Below, one piece after another: positions 21,370-32,146 of a stretch of 64,000 nucleotides of DNA. This stretch comes from Sambucus nigra (lineage: Eukaryota; Streptophyta; Magnoliopsida; Dipsacales; Adoxaceae). The first letter of the stretch is position 1; the number at the start of each line of letters is the position of its first letter. The position numbers and the translations under genes were made by a program. The DNA is taken from assembly GCA_949130495.1 (NCBI GenBank), contig OX422221.1:475993159-476057158 (forward strand). Reading direction: 5' to 3'. The notes beneath the pieces were generated by a model. The model was not told where the DNA came from. It ran no database searches and saw only the letters and a program-made list of their open reading frames with translations.

Positions 21370-22206
21370 TTGACGAGCTGCTTCAATATAATTCTGAAGA
21401 AGGATGAAGCAATTAAAGCTTCGAGCTCCTCATCTAGTGTGGAGGATGCTCTGGTGGGCCTGACGAGGTCTTTGGAAGATTCTCGCCAGAAATATGCTAC
21501 TGATAAGGCAATCTGGGAGAAGAAGCTTGCCTCCACCGAGCAGGAAAAAGCTCAGGTTGTTGAAGTCTCCAAAGAGTTGGAGAAGAGAATAAAGGACTTG
21601 GAGAGGAAAAATAAAAAGCTCAACGAGAAGCTCAATAATGCTGGAGAGCTAGAGAATAAGCTCAAGGTTGCTGAAGAGGAGTTGTCTCAACTTCGGGAAG
21701 TAAATCGGCAGAAGGAGGAGGCTGAGAGAAAGCTGAAAGCTGCTGATGACCTGCTGTCCGAGAAGCTTTCCACAGAAAAGTTGAAAAGGAAAATGGTTGT
21801 GAAGAAGTCCTTCAGCGCTGGCTGGGACGAGAGGTGGAGCAAGGGATTGGCTGCCATGGTGTCGCAAGTGGACTATGGCAGCCTCAAATACTTTAGGGAT
21901 CGATGGGTTGCTTCCCTTCAGGAGATGAAAGTGGATGAAAATTCCGAACTCTTTCAGCAACACATCCCTGGTCCCCCTCCAACTCCTGAAGACTTAGAAG
22001 AGGACGAAGCTGCCTCCGAAGAGTCTTCTATGGTGATGGGAGATCATCCCCCAGCCATCCAGCCTGCTGCCGAGGAACTTCAGCAAATCATTACTTCTTC
22101 CGAGCAACTGCTGGCGCTCCCCGAGCAACTCTCTACTCCCTCCGAGCAACCTACTTCCTCGTCCCAGCCTCCCGAGAAGGTTTTGGGAGACAAGGAAAAG
22201 GTGTAG
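21370..22206 (+). CDS. Antisense gene exon 3
   Basis: Starts after acceptor TTTTCGCAG (78-bp intron). It encodes CFNIILKKDEAIKASSS, a Lys/Glu-rich coiled coil, then SAGWDERWSKGLAAM and an acidic, Gln/Pro-rich tail. The frame ends in TAG at 22204-22206, four bases after a possible donor (AAG, then GTGTAG). Gypsy2 keeps both the donor-like GTGTA and a stop (TAA), so either termination or splicing is possible. Confidence 0.6.
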   Translation: MTSCFNIILKKDEAIKASSSSSSVEDALVGLTRSLEDSRQKYATDKAIWEKKLASTEQEKAQVVEVSKELEKRIKDLERKNKKLNEKLNNAGELENKLKVAEEELSQLREVNRQKEEAERKLKAADDLLSEKLSTEKLKRKMVVKKSFSAGWDERWSKGLAAMVSQVDYGSLKYFRDRWVASLQEMKVDENSELFQQHIPGPPPTPEDLEEDEAASEESSMVMGDHPPAIQPAAEELQQIITSSEQLLALPEQLSTPSEQPTSSSQPPEKVLGDKEKV

Positions 22207-22377
22207 AGTTGTTCGGGTTTATCTTTATATTTTTCTTTTATCAATTGTAACCCAACACATGTAACTCTGAACTTTATGATCTAATAAAACTTGGACTTTT
22301 TTGCATATTGTTGTCTATTTTCTATTCATACTCTGCTTGTACTTCTTATTGATTATTGGTTTTTCTTTCTCTGCTAG

Positions 22378-23661
22378 TTTCTGGCCAGGATGGAATTACT
22401 ATCTGCCCATGATATAAAGCTGCCGCGACAATATAATGAATACTTTAAGGCTGGTCACACAGACCTGAGTGCAGCACAAGTCGTCGACATCCTCGGCCAA
22501 GATGCTTCAGAACAGGCAGTTGAAGCATACCAATATCTGAAGTGTCTTCTTGATCGAGCAGTGACCAATAATGTGGCCTATTATGATATGATCGATGATC
22601 TCCAAGGCACCCTCGAAGACCTTCAGCTACAATACAAAGAATCCACTGCCCTGTTGCATGAAGGGTACGAGAAGAAGTACCAGCAGATCATTGCCGACAA
22701 GGGCTATGAGAAGCTTTTTGCTGGCTATGATGTAAGGTAGAGAACCCTGAAGGGTGAGGTCGAGGAGTGCAGACAAATCACTGAATTGCTAGAGCAAGAG
22801 AACAACAACTTGCAAAGGGAGCTGTCACAATTGAAGTCTGCAGCTTCCACTTCAAAAGCCTTAATCCCAGTGACTGATGAGGGATTCTCGTTCTTGGAGG
22901 TCGAGAACGCCAACTTGAGGGACGAGTTGGAAACCTTGAAAAGGTCTGGCCCTTCGTCTTCTTCTCGGGGACTAGCAAGATCACCTCGGGGACGAGCAAG
23001 AGCAGCTCGTATTCCTGTCGAGGAACAGAGGACTCAGTCTGCCTTAGAGAACCAAGCCTTCCAGTTAATGGCGAAGAACCAAGCGTTGGCTGAAATGTCA
23101 AAGAAGATCAGGGACCTGGAAGAGCATCTCTCTAGGCAGAAATCGGCTTTGGAGAACAAGGAACTCTTCATCAAAAATCTCCACGAGCAGCTGGAGAGGC
23201 TAACATATCAGTTCCACACACAGCCCAGGGAGTTCTGGATGGCTGGATACAACGAAGCGCTATACCACTTGGACGATCGTATCCAGAATGCCAATAATGT
23301 GGGCTACAAGCAGGGCTGGTTGAATGCCCTAGGTGTGCTGCAACTCGAACAAGGTCATTACCTGTGGGACTATCATGATCTCGGGCTGCTCGACTTACCT
23401 GTGCCACCGTACAAATTGGATATAAGTTGGATCCCTGCACGGGCCATTCCCCGGAGCTTGATTTCAAAGTATCTCGGTGACTACAATCTCCATTCAAAAG
23501 CCGAGATATCTCGTCCCGAGCATCTCTTAGATCGACCATCCGTGATGAATTTCAGGATGTTGAAGGATCTCAACTTTATAAATTCTCCTCTGGCTTTAAA
23601 TGATCCGCCTGCTGGCGAGGAACCTGTGTCAAAAGCAGAGGGAAAAAGACCAGCAAAATAG
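22378..23661 (+). pseudogene. Antisense gene exon 4 (one nonsense codon)
   Basis: Follows an acceptor CTGCTAG conserved in Gypsy2 (TTGCTAG). It encodes ARMELLSAHD, a helical YQYLKCLLDRAV region, a coiled coil (about 22750-23200), an Arg-rich segment and the conserved end. TAG at 22738-22740 replaces a Glu codon seen in Gypsy2. If exon 3 does not splice here, the ATG at 22390 would start a separate protein. Confidence 0.55.
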
Positions 23662-23928
23662 GAATTTTGATGTAGTAGTTAGTATACATTTCAATGTCAA
23701 TTATCAATGTAATTTATTTTGAATTCAATGAAAGACTTTCATTTTTGTTTGCAAATCTTAATTGCTACTGTCTTGTAATTATCAAACACTTTATATTTGT
23801 GCATGCATATCTGTTAAAAAGATAACAATATTGTGTAGTTTGTCGATCAACTTATTGTCGAATAGCTTGAATTTATGGTAGTCATTTGGCAAAAACAATA
23901 TTTTGTTTCTCGACCAACTTAGTAATAA

Positions 23929-24113
23929 TTACGAGTATAAAAAATGTTGCTCGATCACTTAATAATAAAGTTACGAGTATAAAAATGTTACTCGATCACT
24001 TAATAATAAAGTTACGAGTATAAAAAATGTTGCTCGATCACTTAATAATAAAGTTACGAGTATAAAAATGTTACTCGATCACTTAATAATAAAGTTACGA
24101 GTATAAAAAATGT
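23929..24113. repeat. Gypsy1 tandem array, 83-bp dimer
   Basis: Units of 42 and 41 bp, both starting TTACGAGTATAAAAA, alternate as 42-41-42-41 plus a partial unit. The two dimers are identical by eye. The array lies between the antisense gene stop and the pol stop. Confidence 0.85.
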
Positions 24114-24125
24114 TTAAAATGTTTT

Positions 24126-24345
24126 CGACCAACCAAGGTCGTTAAATTTTACTTGTCGACCAACTACAGTTAGTGGGTTTTTATCCCCGACCAGCCATAG
24201 TTAGTAGATTTTTCTCTTAAATGATTCCGACCAACCAAGGTCGGTAAATTTTCCTTGTCGACCAACTACAGTTGGTGGGTTTTTATCCCCGACTAGCCAT
24301 AGTTAGTCTTTTTGAAATAATTTTACTTCCCGACCAACTCAAGTT
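24126..24345. repeat. Gypsy1 tandem array, 102-bp units
   Basis: Two copies begin CGACCAACCAAGGTCG at 24126 and 24228, with a partial third. Each contains small inverted repeats such as GACCAACCAAGGTC and ACCAACTACAGTTGGT that could form hairpins. The CGACCAAC core is shared with the Gypsy2 array at 52734. Confidence 0.8.
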
Positions 24346-24419
24346 GGCATTTTCAAGAATATATTTACTTCCTAACCGACATAAGTTGGCATTTTTAAGA
24401 ATACTTTTATTTCCCGAGG

Positions 24420-24675
24420 AACATATAGTTTTACTACCCGTAGGAATACAAAGTTTTTCTTCCCGGAGGAATACAAAATTTTTTCTTCCCGGAGGAATAC
24501 AAGTAGCTTTACTTCCCGAAGGAATATTGGAAGCTTTACTTCCCGGAGGAATATAGGTAGCTTTACTTCCCGGAGGAATATTTGTAGCTTTACTTCCCAG
24601 AGGAATATTGGTATGGTAGCTTTACTTCCCGGAGGAATATTGGTAGCTTTACTTTCCGGAGGAATATTGGTTTCT
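24420..24675. repeat. Gypsy1 tandem array, TTCCCGGAGGAATA units
   Basis: About nine imperfect copies of TTCCCGGAGGAATA with spacers (TTGGTAGCTTTAC type), spaced roughly 28-37 bp. It ends 145 bp from the pol stop. Confidence 0.8.
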
Positions 24676-24820
24676 CGACCAACCTTAGTTGGCGTTTTCG
24701 AGAAAAAATTTGAGTAGCCTGAGCTTTGCCGAGTTTTGCCGAGTAGTGTGTAGCACTAGTATTCCCCGAAAAACTTTCAATAAAAAGAAAGAATTCGGCA
24801 GAATATCTTCATTTTATTCA

Positions 24821-27730
24821 TCACTGATAATACTTGCGCAGGTGCTCTGCGTTCCATGCATTCTTAAACTCCTCCCCTTCTAGAGTTGCTATTCGGTAAG
24901 TTCCTGGTCGAACAACTTCTGTAACTCGGTATGGTCCATGCCAGTTTGCCTCCAGTTTATTGTGTTTTTGAATCACCGTCTTCAATACATAGTCTCCTTC
25001 TTTCAGGTCGCACTTCTTCACCCTCTTATTGTAGAACAAAGATGTTCGCTGCTGGTAAGTAGCATTTCTAATGGCTGCTTCTTCTCTAACTTCCTTGAGC
25101 ATGTCTAAATCCAATCTTCTCATTAAGTCGCTGACAGGGGAATTGAAATTCAGTACCCTATGTGTTGGGAGGCCCAACTCGGCAGGTATAACAGCTTCAC
25201 TTCCAAACGCTAGCATATATGGTGATTCTCCAGTTGCTACTCGGGGAGTAGTTCGGTAAGCCCAAAATACTGACTGTAACTCGTTGATCCAATTTGCTTT
25301 TGCATCATCCAATCTTTTCTTCAAACCATTCAACAGCGTTCTATTTGTCACTTCAGTTTGTCCATTGCTTTGAGGATGGCCTGGTGATGAGTGGACCTTC
25401 AAAATATTTGACTGATGACAATAGGTAGCGAACTCTTCGTTATCAAATTGTATTTTATGATCTGTGATGAAAACATGAGGAAGACCATATCGACAAATGA
25501 TGTTCTTCCAAACAAATTGGTACACCTTCTCGTACGTTATATCAATGAGTGGCTCAGCTTCTACCCACTTAGTAAAATAATCCACTGCGACGACAAGGTA
25601 TTTGAACCTTCCTCTGGTCGTTGGTAGTGTCCCAACCAAATCTATCCCCCACATGGCAAATGGCCAAGGGGAAGTTATGGGTGTCAACAATGCTTGTGGA
25701 GTTCTTCGGATGGAGGAAAAGCGATGGCATTTGTCACACTTTTTGGCATAGGCTATACAATCAGCCCTCATCGTCGGCCAGTAGTATCCCTGCGCCATCA
25801 CCCTTTGCAAAAGCGTCCGACCTGCTACATGGGCTCCACAAGACCCTTCATGGATCTCTTCAATCAATTCTTTCACCTCGAAGGGATGTACACATCTCTG
25901 CAAACCTGCCATAATTCCTCGTCTATAAAGAATACCGTTAGTTAATACATACCGAGCAGCTTTAAGCTTGAATTTCTTGGCTGCGAGCTTGTCAATTGGT
26001 AATTCTCCCTCCTCAATATATGCCCTGATGGGATCCATCCAAGATGGTCCTAAATCAAGGGTGATAAAGTTCATCATCAGATCTTCATCTATACTCCGAC
26101 CAGCTAAAACTTCAATTGGGATTGTTCGTCGTAGCTCGGTACGAGTAGCTGTAGCTGATGCTAGTCGAGCTAGGGCGTCTGCTCTCGCATTCTCCATTCT
26201 TGGTATTCTGACCAGCTGAATAACGGCAAATTCTGACACAAGCTCCTTTGCCTTTGCATGATATCTGATCATTAATTCTCCTCTAACTGCATATACTCCC
26301 AACATTTGATTTACAATTAATTGAGAATCATTGAAAATAATAACCTGCCGCGCCTCCATAATTTTCGCTAAATTAAGTCCTGCAATCATCGCCTCATACT
26401 CAGCCTCATTATTGGAAGCTTTGAATTGGAAACGCAAGGCGTATTCCATGTCGACTTCCTCTGGAGTGCTCAAAACTATCCCCGCGCCACATCCTGCAGT
26501 GCACGATGAGCCATCTACATATAGCCTCCATATAGGTAACTCGTCTTCAAACTTCTGATCTGACAGAGTTCCTCGGTGAAATATTTGTTGCTTCCTCTCA
26601 TCCTCCCCTGATATTTCTTTCTCCTCGTCAATCATCTTCTCTCGCCTTTTTACCAACCGGAGTTGGTCTGAGCTCGAATTTGATGATCCTGTAACATCTA
26701 CTTGCTCTTTTACCAACCGGAGTTGGTCCGAGCTAGTATTTGTTAGTCCTGTAACATCCACAGGTTGATCAGCGAGCAACTTTTGCTCATCGGGGGTATC
26801 AGGATAGGTGAACTCGGCTATAAAATCTGCTACAGCTTGCCCTTTAATCGATGATCTGGGTTCATAGACTATATCATATTCACCGAGCTCTATTGCCCAG
26901 TACATCAATCTCCCTGATTTTTCTGGTTTATGAAGGGCTTGCCTCAATGGCATATCTGTATATACTACTATGGTATGAGCCTGGAAGTATGGCCTCATTC
27001 TCCTACTCGCCTCAATTAACGCCAGTGCTAACTTTTCCAGCCTTGGATATCTGATCTCTGCTCCTCGGAAGGCCTTACTCGTATAATAAATTGGCTTCCG
27101 CACTCCATTCTCCACTCTGATCAACGCCGAACTAACTGCATTCTCGGACACTGCAAGATATAAGTATAACTTTTCTCCCATCACTGACCTGGATAACAGT
27201 GGAGGTGCTCCCAAGTATTTCTTCAAGTCTTGAAAAGCCTTCTCACATTCATCATTCCACTCAAAAGTCTTTCTGAGTGTCTTGAAGAATGGGAGACATC
27301 TATCAGCTGCTCGTGACACAAATCTGTTGAGTGCTGCTACTCGTCCTGTGAGACTCTGTACTTCCTTCTTCGTCGTTGGAGATCGCAGCCCTAATAGAGC
27401 TTTGATCTTTTCAGGATTTGCCTCAATGCCTCGCTGATTGACAATGTACCCGAGGAACATGCCTTCTCGTACTCCAAATATGCACTTCGTCGGGTTCAGC
27501 TTCATTTGATATTTATCCAGTTGATCAAAAGTCTGACTTAAGTCAACTAGATGATCGGCAGCTTTCTTGCTCTTTGTCAGCATATCGTCAACATAGACTT
27601 CCATATTGTAACTAATTTTTTCAGCAAAGACCTTGTTCATCAGCCGCTGATATGTCGCACCTGCATTTTTCAAACCAAAAGGCATAACATTATAACAATA
27701 AGTTCCTCTAGGGGTAATGAAAGAAGTACT
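24821..27730 (-). pseudogene. Gypsy1 RT C-part, two RNase H domains, integrase
   Basis: RT palm motif YVDDML lies near 27585. The first RNase H (YYTSKAFRGAE to DFIAEF) covers about 27115-26815. The second, archaeal-type RNase H starts at WRLYVDGSS near 26530. The integrase zinc-binding HHCC region includes CDKCHRF near 25730. The catalytic DDE triad is in WGIDLVG (about 25645), FITDH (about 25465) and QSNGQTEVTNR (about 25365). The C-terminus ends EHLRKYYQ. This stretch is uninterrupted and looks enzymatically complete apart from the upstream stop. Confidence 0.93.
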
Positions 27731-29929
27731 TTACCTATCTTCAGGTTTCATTTTGATCTGATTATAACCAGAATAAGCATCCATGAAGCTCAGCAGCTCG
27801 AATCCCGAGGTAGCATCCACCAGTTGATCAATTTGGGGCAATGGAAAGTGATCCTTTGGGCATGCTTTGTTGAGGTCGGTGAAGTCTACACGCATCCTCC
27901 ATTTATTGTTCTTCTTCTTTACCATCACCACATTGGCCAACCAGTCTGGATATTTAACATCTTCAACGAAGCAAGCTTTCTGGAGCTTCTCGACTTCCTC
28001 CTGTATAGCTTGATTCTTCTCGGGACTGAATACTCTTCTTCTCTGCTTCACAGGCTTGATCTCCTTATTCACATTGAGCTCGTGACATAAGAAATTTGGG
28101 TCTATCCCAGGCATATCTTCATGACTCCACGCAAAAGTTTGTTTTCTGCTTCTAAGGAAAGTTATCAACTCCTGTTTTAGTGAGGCTTCCAACGACGAAC
28201 CTACTTGAGTAGTTCGCTCAGGGTGCTCGTCGTCCAGAATGATGTTTTCAGTAGCTTCCACCACTTGACCCTTCACGAGTTGCGACTCATCTCTAGGATC
28301 CAATATTTCAATCTCTGCACCTTCATCCACTTGATAGGTAGTAGTCTTTTTCCTTGATTCTTCCAGTTCTTCTTGCTCGATGGATGAATAGTAGCATTCC
28401 CGAGCTACTTTTTGATCACCTTTCACAACTCCTACTCCAAAATTTGTTGGAAATTTTAGGCACTGATGCACTGTAGATGGTACAACTTCGAACTTCTTCA
28501 ATCCTACTCTTCCCATGATGATATTGTATGATGATTGAACATTCTTATCCATCACGAAGAAGCGTATTCTTTCTGTTCGACAAGCAGGCCACGTACCAAT
28601 GAATATATCCAACTTGATCGTCCCAAGTGGAAATACTTTCTCGCCAGTAAAACCGATGAGGGGTCTGTGATAAGGCTCCAATTGAGATAGCTTTAGATTT
28701 AAACTATCGAAGCACGAGTAGAACATGATGTCTGCCGAGCTACCATTGTCGACCAGTACTCTTGAAATCATAACCTCCTTCATCCTCATTTTGATCACCA
28801 ATGGATCATCATGAGGATACAAAACTCCTACGAGGTCGTTCTTTGAAAAACCAATGACCAATTTCTCTTTATTCACCTTTCTCGGGCGATCCTCCTCAGC
28901 TAGATTTATTCGCTGAATGTACGAGGAAGCTTGAGCCTCACCGAGGTAAACTTTTTTCTCTGCAGTAAGATCTCCTCCTCCTGCATCTCCACCTGTTATA
29001 ACATTATAGTCAAATGACCCAAAGCGTATTGAAAATACCTCACGTTCTGGTTGCCTTGGTCTCTTGGGAAGATCGGGGTCGTCTTCTGGATCAACTTCAT
29101 GGTTTCTTTTCTTTTTCTCCTCTGCTCGACGAGGAGATCTAGACCTCTCTCTTGCTCGGTCGTTGTTTCTTCTTTCGTTTCCATGATCAACATACTTTGA
29201 CAGCTTTCCTCGTCGGATGAGTGTTTCAATCTCATTTTGAAGAGCAATGCAATTCTTGGTCATATGGACATGATCTTTATAAAACTCGCAATACTTCGCC
29301 TTATTCCTCTTGTCAGGGTCTGCCTTCATTTTCTCTGGCCAGTTTAGTTCCTCGTTGTTCTTGATTTCTTCTAGAACATGGTTGATATCCTTCTTCAAAG
29401 GAGTATAATTATCATATTTCTTCATTATGTCCCATACCGACCTAGTTTTTGAATGTTTGTCATTACCATTGTTCTTGTGCTCTTTCTTCTTAGCTTTATC
29501 ACCTTCCACCTTGGTTTCTTTAGCATCCATATTCTTCTTCGCAGCCATAGCCTCCTCGGCATTCATAATCTTGGACGCTTTTCCCATCAGGTCTGACATG
29601 GTTCTAGGTGGATCTTTGGCCAAAGTGTAGTACAACTTGTTCGGCAGTAGTCCACTCATCAAGGCAGTAATAGCTGTCTTCTCCTCATAATCAATGACTT
29701 CCAGTTTCTCGTTATTAAAACGAGTTATGTAATCTCTGGTACTCTCACCATCCTTTTGTCTAACACTTAACAAATATGGTACTCGTTTAACTGGCTTTGC
29801 CTCAAAACAGAAATTCCCAATGAATAACTCAGCCAGTTGAAGAAAAGTTGAGATCTTACCCCGAGGAAGATTATTATACCATATTTGAGCAGATCCGGTA
29901 AGAGTTCTCGAGAATGCCCTGCATCTCAT
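27731..29929 (-). pseudogene. Gypsy1 gag C-part, protease and RT N-part
   Basis: Contains the gag core (SAQIWYNNLPRG), a Lys-rich stretch and a zinc-knuckle-like YCEFYKDHVHMTKNC, where a usual Gly is Val. The retroviral-type aspartic protease has DNGSS near 28740. The RT start includes KNNKWRMRVDFTDLNKACPK and DAYSGYNQI. The frame ends at a TAA directly after KPEDR, where Gypsy2 continues with Glu. Confidence 0.9.
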
Positions 29930-29968
29930 TTTATCTGGAACAGCATAGATGTCGGCTGCAGCTTGGTA

Positions 29969-30736
29969 TTATTCTATATGAAGGACATGGTTAGTCTTTC
30001 CATCATATTTGGGGGTCACAACAGGTGCTTTGAACTTTGATGGTGTTGGAAAATCTACAATTGACTGGACAAAAGGTGTTCCTCGAACAAAGGTTCGTTG
30101 TAGAGGGTTCTTGGCCTTAGCCATTTCCCCTAATCTATCCTCCAGCCTTTGAATAGAGCCTTTCCATGCATCATTTCCTTCCTCGGGCCTGTTGGTTCGA
30201 GCAACTGATCGTGTTGAAGTGGCTTCCTGGGATCTATCTTGACGAGCAGCTGGTCGTGACTGGGCAGATCCTTCCCTTAAATCTGATGGTCGTCGAAAAC
30301 TCCTCGATACGACTTTAGGAGGACTTTTACTCCTTCTAAGTCCTAATCGATCAAAAGGTGATACCTTGCTTAACCTCTCTAACGCACTAGTCCTTTCTGG
30401 AGAAAGAGTGATACGTTGTTCTGTATCTGTGGCTCGCACTGACGAACTTCGTCCAGGTTGATAAGAAAAATCTTCAGATTCCTCATTGCGATATGAATTG
30501 GTACGCCTAGTACGTGAAGAAGGTGCATGGGTGTTTCTTTGAATACTCCGTAGTCCTGAATGAGTTAGTGCACTGCTATGAAGGGTTTGGATGAGTTGTC
30601 GCATTGTTTCTTGCATAACGGTCTGGCCCTGAGCCAGATTTGTCATTATTCCAGCCAGATCTGGAATATTTGGCGGAGCAGATGGATTTGGAGGGATTCC
30701 AGCATTTCGATTGCTGGATTCCGGAATGTCAGCCAT
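29969..30736 (-). pseudogene. Gypsy1 gag N-terminal part
   Basis: Starts MADIPESSNRN, is Ser/Arg-rich in the middle and ends YDGKTNHVLHIE before a stop codon that replaces Gln in the Gypsy2 sequence. The downstream residues continue the gag domain in the same frame. Confidence 0.85.
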
Positions 30737-30778
30737 TTGTAATGGATTGTTTTTGGTGAAAAACGATATTACCAGTCG

Positions 30779-30798
30779 TTTCCCACAGACGACGCCAA
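30779..30798 (-). other. Gypsy1 primer-binding site
   Basis: On the minus strand, TTGGCGTCGTCTGTGGGAA starts two bases inside the 5' LTR. Gypsy2 keeps the more canonical TGGCGCCGTCTGTGGG at 59150-59167. I did not assign the primer tRNA. Confidence 0.7.
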
Positions 30799-30800
30799 TC

Positions 30801-31411
30801 TATTGATGTAAAAAATTAGATCACTCTAATTATTCAATCACAGATAAATAAATGAGACAAAGAATTTTAAAGTTGTTCAGCCTTATAAGAATGGCCTACG
30901 TCCACTGTTATGTTATTGCTGAGTGTTTTTGGGAATTCTCGATTATCAGTTCTATCAAGAAATTCCGGTCCCCTTACAATGAGGATTGTACAATGTATTT
31001 ATAGCCCTGAGGCTGTAATGTGAAAGGGTAATACATTAAATGATGTACATATGAAAGGGTAATACATTCAATGCCCTTTAAGCGTGTGTGTCTGAATGAT
31101 AAGCATTTAATGAATCAGTCGAACTGTTGGTTATCCAGCTATTGATGCTTTGTTCGAGGTGCAGCTCGGACCGCCTAAGCTTCTCGGTACTCAAGAGTTC
31201 CTCGGATAGTTCTTGTTCCTCGGAGCGTATGAGTTCCTCGGAGAGTTCTTGTTCCTTGGAACGTATGAGTTCCTCGGAAAGCAGTGTTCCTCGTCGTAGT
31301 ATGGTTCCTCGGAACGTGTGGGTTCCTCGAAAGTGTTTGCTGTTGCCACGTAGATTGCCAAATGTCTTCACTCAATTGGGCCATGTCAGCAGATTAAATT
31401 TGGTATCAACA
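30801..31411 (-). repeat. Gypsy1 5' LTR
   Basis: The mate of 18987-19597. The terminal TG of the plus strand is mutated to TA (30801-30802). The minus-strand TATA box CTATAAATA lies at 30996-31004, with the tandem CTCGGA units upstream of it at 31160-31330. Confidence 0.92.
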
Positions 31412-31416
31412 ATAAG

Positions 31417-32146
31417 ATTCATTCTCTACAGGGAAACTTCTACATAAGTGTTTTGGGTTTCAAAGATGTTTCACAAAAGTATATAGGAGCGTTGTGTGAA
31501 TAAAAAATGTGTTTTTCCCTTTTTAAAAGTGGAGACTTTATGCACCAGGTTCGCAGTTTTCATAAATGAAAAGTCTTATAAAAAACCCTACAGAAAGTAG
31601 GTATTTATAGGAAAACACGAAAATCGAGGCGGCATAGGATCATTCGAATGAAGCTGCCCTGTCGTTCTACCGAGATCATCATCTCGTTCGAACGAAATAG
31701 GTTTTGTTTCTAACATGTAAAATATCAAAACAATACACCCTCGTTCGAACCTCGTTTGATTAAGGCTTCAAACGATCTCTGAAAGAGACAAAAAGTTGTT
31801 CTAACGAGATTGCCATCTCGTTTGAACGAAACTGGCGAAAAATAAAATATTTTTAAGTTCGAAAAACTGCCTCATTTTGTAAAAAAATCTCCCAATACTA
31901 TATGAAAAATCCAGGAAATCAAAAGCAACAACTATAATATTACGTGACTACGTGGAGCATGTTGAAAATAAAGTGGCGCACATTGGTGATGCACTACGTG
32001 ATACTTGATAATTGAATTCGTCTTCTTGAACATGAGAACGTGCAGTCCCATGATGAAAGTAACGGGATATTCCATACTTGATGTAACCTAGATTCTATGG
32101 ACAAGTCCTAAATACTAGGGGCAATGTTAGAAAAGTTGCCCTTACA
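31417..32146 (-). repeat. LTR A of SIRE derivative, second part
   Basis: Resumes after the Gypsy1 duplication and ends GCCCTTACA. It contains the TATA box (minus CTATAAATACC, about 31610) and the motif cluster 31640-31860 with a perfect TCGTTCGAACGA at 31684-31695. Confidence 0.85.

Larger units (their letters stand above)
20007..23661 (+). pseudogene. Antisense spliced gene of Gypsy1 (putative gypsy-type transposon protein)
   Basis: Lies opposite to gag-pol. Four exons join in frame: 20007-20511, 20606-21291, 21370-22200 and 22378-23661, giving 1,101 codons. One in-frame TAG sits at 22738-22740, where Gypsy2 has GAG. Exon 1 resembles the Pfam family 'putative gypsy type transposon' (PF04195-like), with FPPNPLCLEFCQYF and APNTWRIVNGV. 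The middle is Ser/Pro/Lys-rich, then comes a long coiled coil (about 21500-21790) and an EQL/SEQ-rich stretch. The C-terminal part has a second coiled coil and a conserved end (DISWIPARAIPR). Its biochemical role is unknown. Alternatively translation ends at the TAG at 22204-22206, giving 675 residues, and exon 4 is a separate gene. Apart from the TAG the frame looks maintained. Confidence 0.65.
24821..30736 (-). pseudogene. Gypsy1 gag-pol polyprotein, two nonsense codons
   Basis: A single reading frame of 1,971 codons from ATG at 30736 to TGA at 24821, broken only at 29971-29969 (within gag) and 27733-27731 (within RT). Gypsy2 has Gln and Glu at those places, so each break is a nonsense change. 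Domain order: gag, zinc-knuckle-like region, protease, RT, RNase H, second RNase H, integrase. A 64-bp leader separates the ATG from the 5' LTR. No frameshift between gag and pol is needed, as usual for Tat elements. Confidence 0.9.
18987..31411 (-). mobile_element. Gypsy1: Ty3-gypsy element, Tat/Retand lineage
   Basis: A 12,425-bp element flanked by the perfect duplication ATAAG (18982-18986, 31412-31416). On the minus strand the order is 5' LTR, PBS, gag, protease, RT, RNase H, a second (archaeal-type) RNase H, integrase, tandem repeats, antisense gene, PPT and 3' LTR. The double RNase H and an antisense frame between pol and the 3' LTR are marks of the Tat group. Both LTRs are 611 bp and differ at about a dozen positions plus two compensating repeat-unit indels (eye count), so the insertion is relatively young. 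Confidence 0.92.

Noticed and set aside
23929..24113. CRISPR-like alternation of repeats and short spacers
   Set aside because: Units are contiguous tandem copies without unique spacers, in a plant retrotransposon 3' region.
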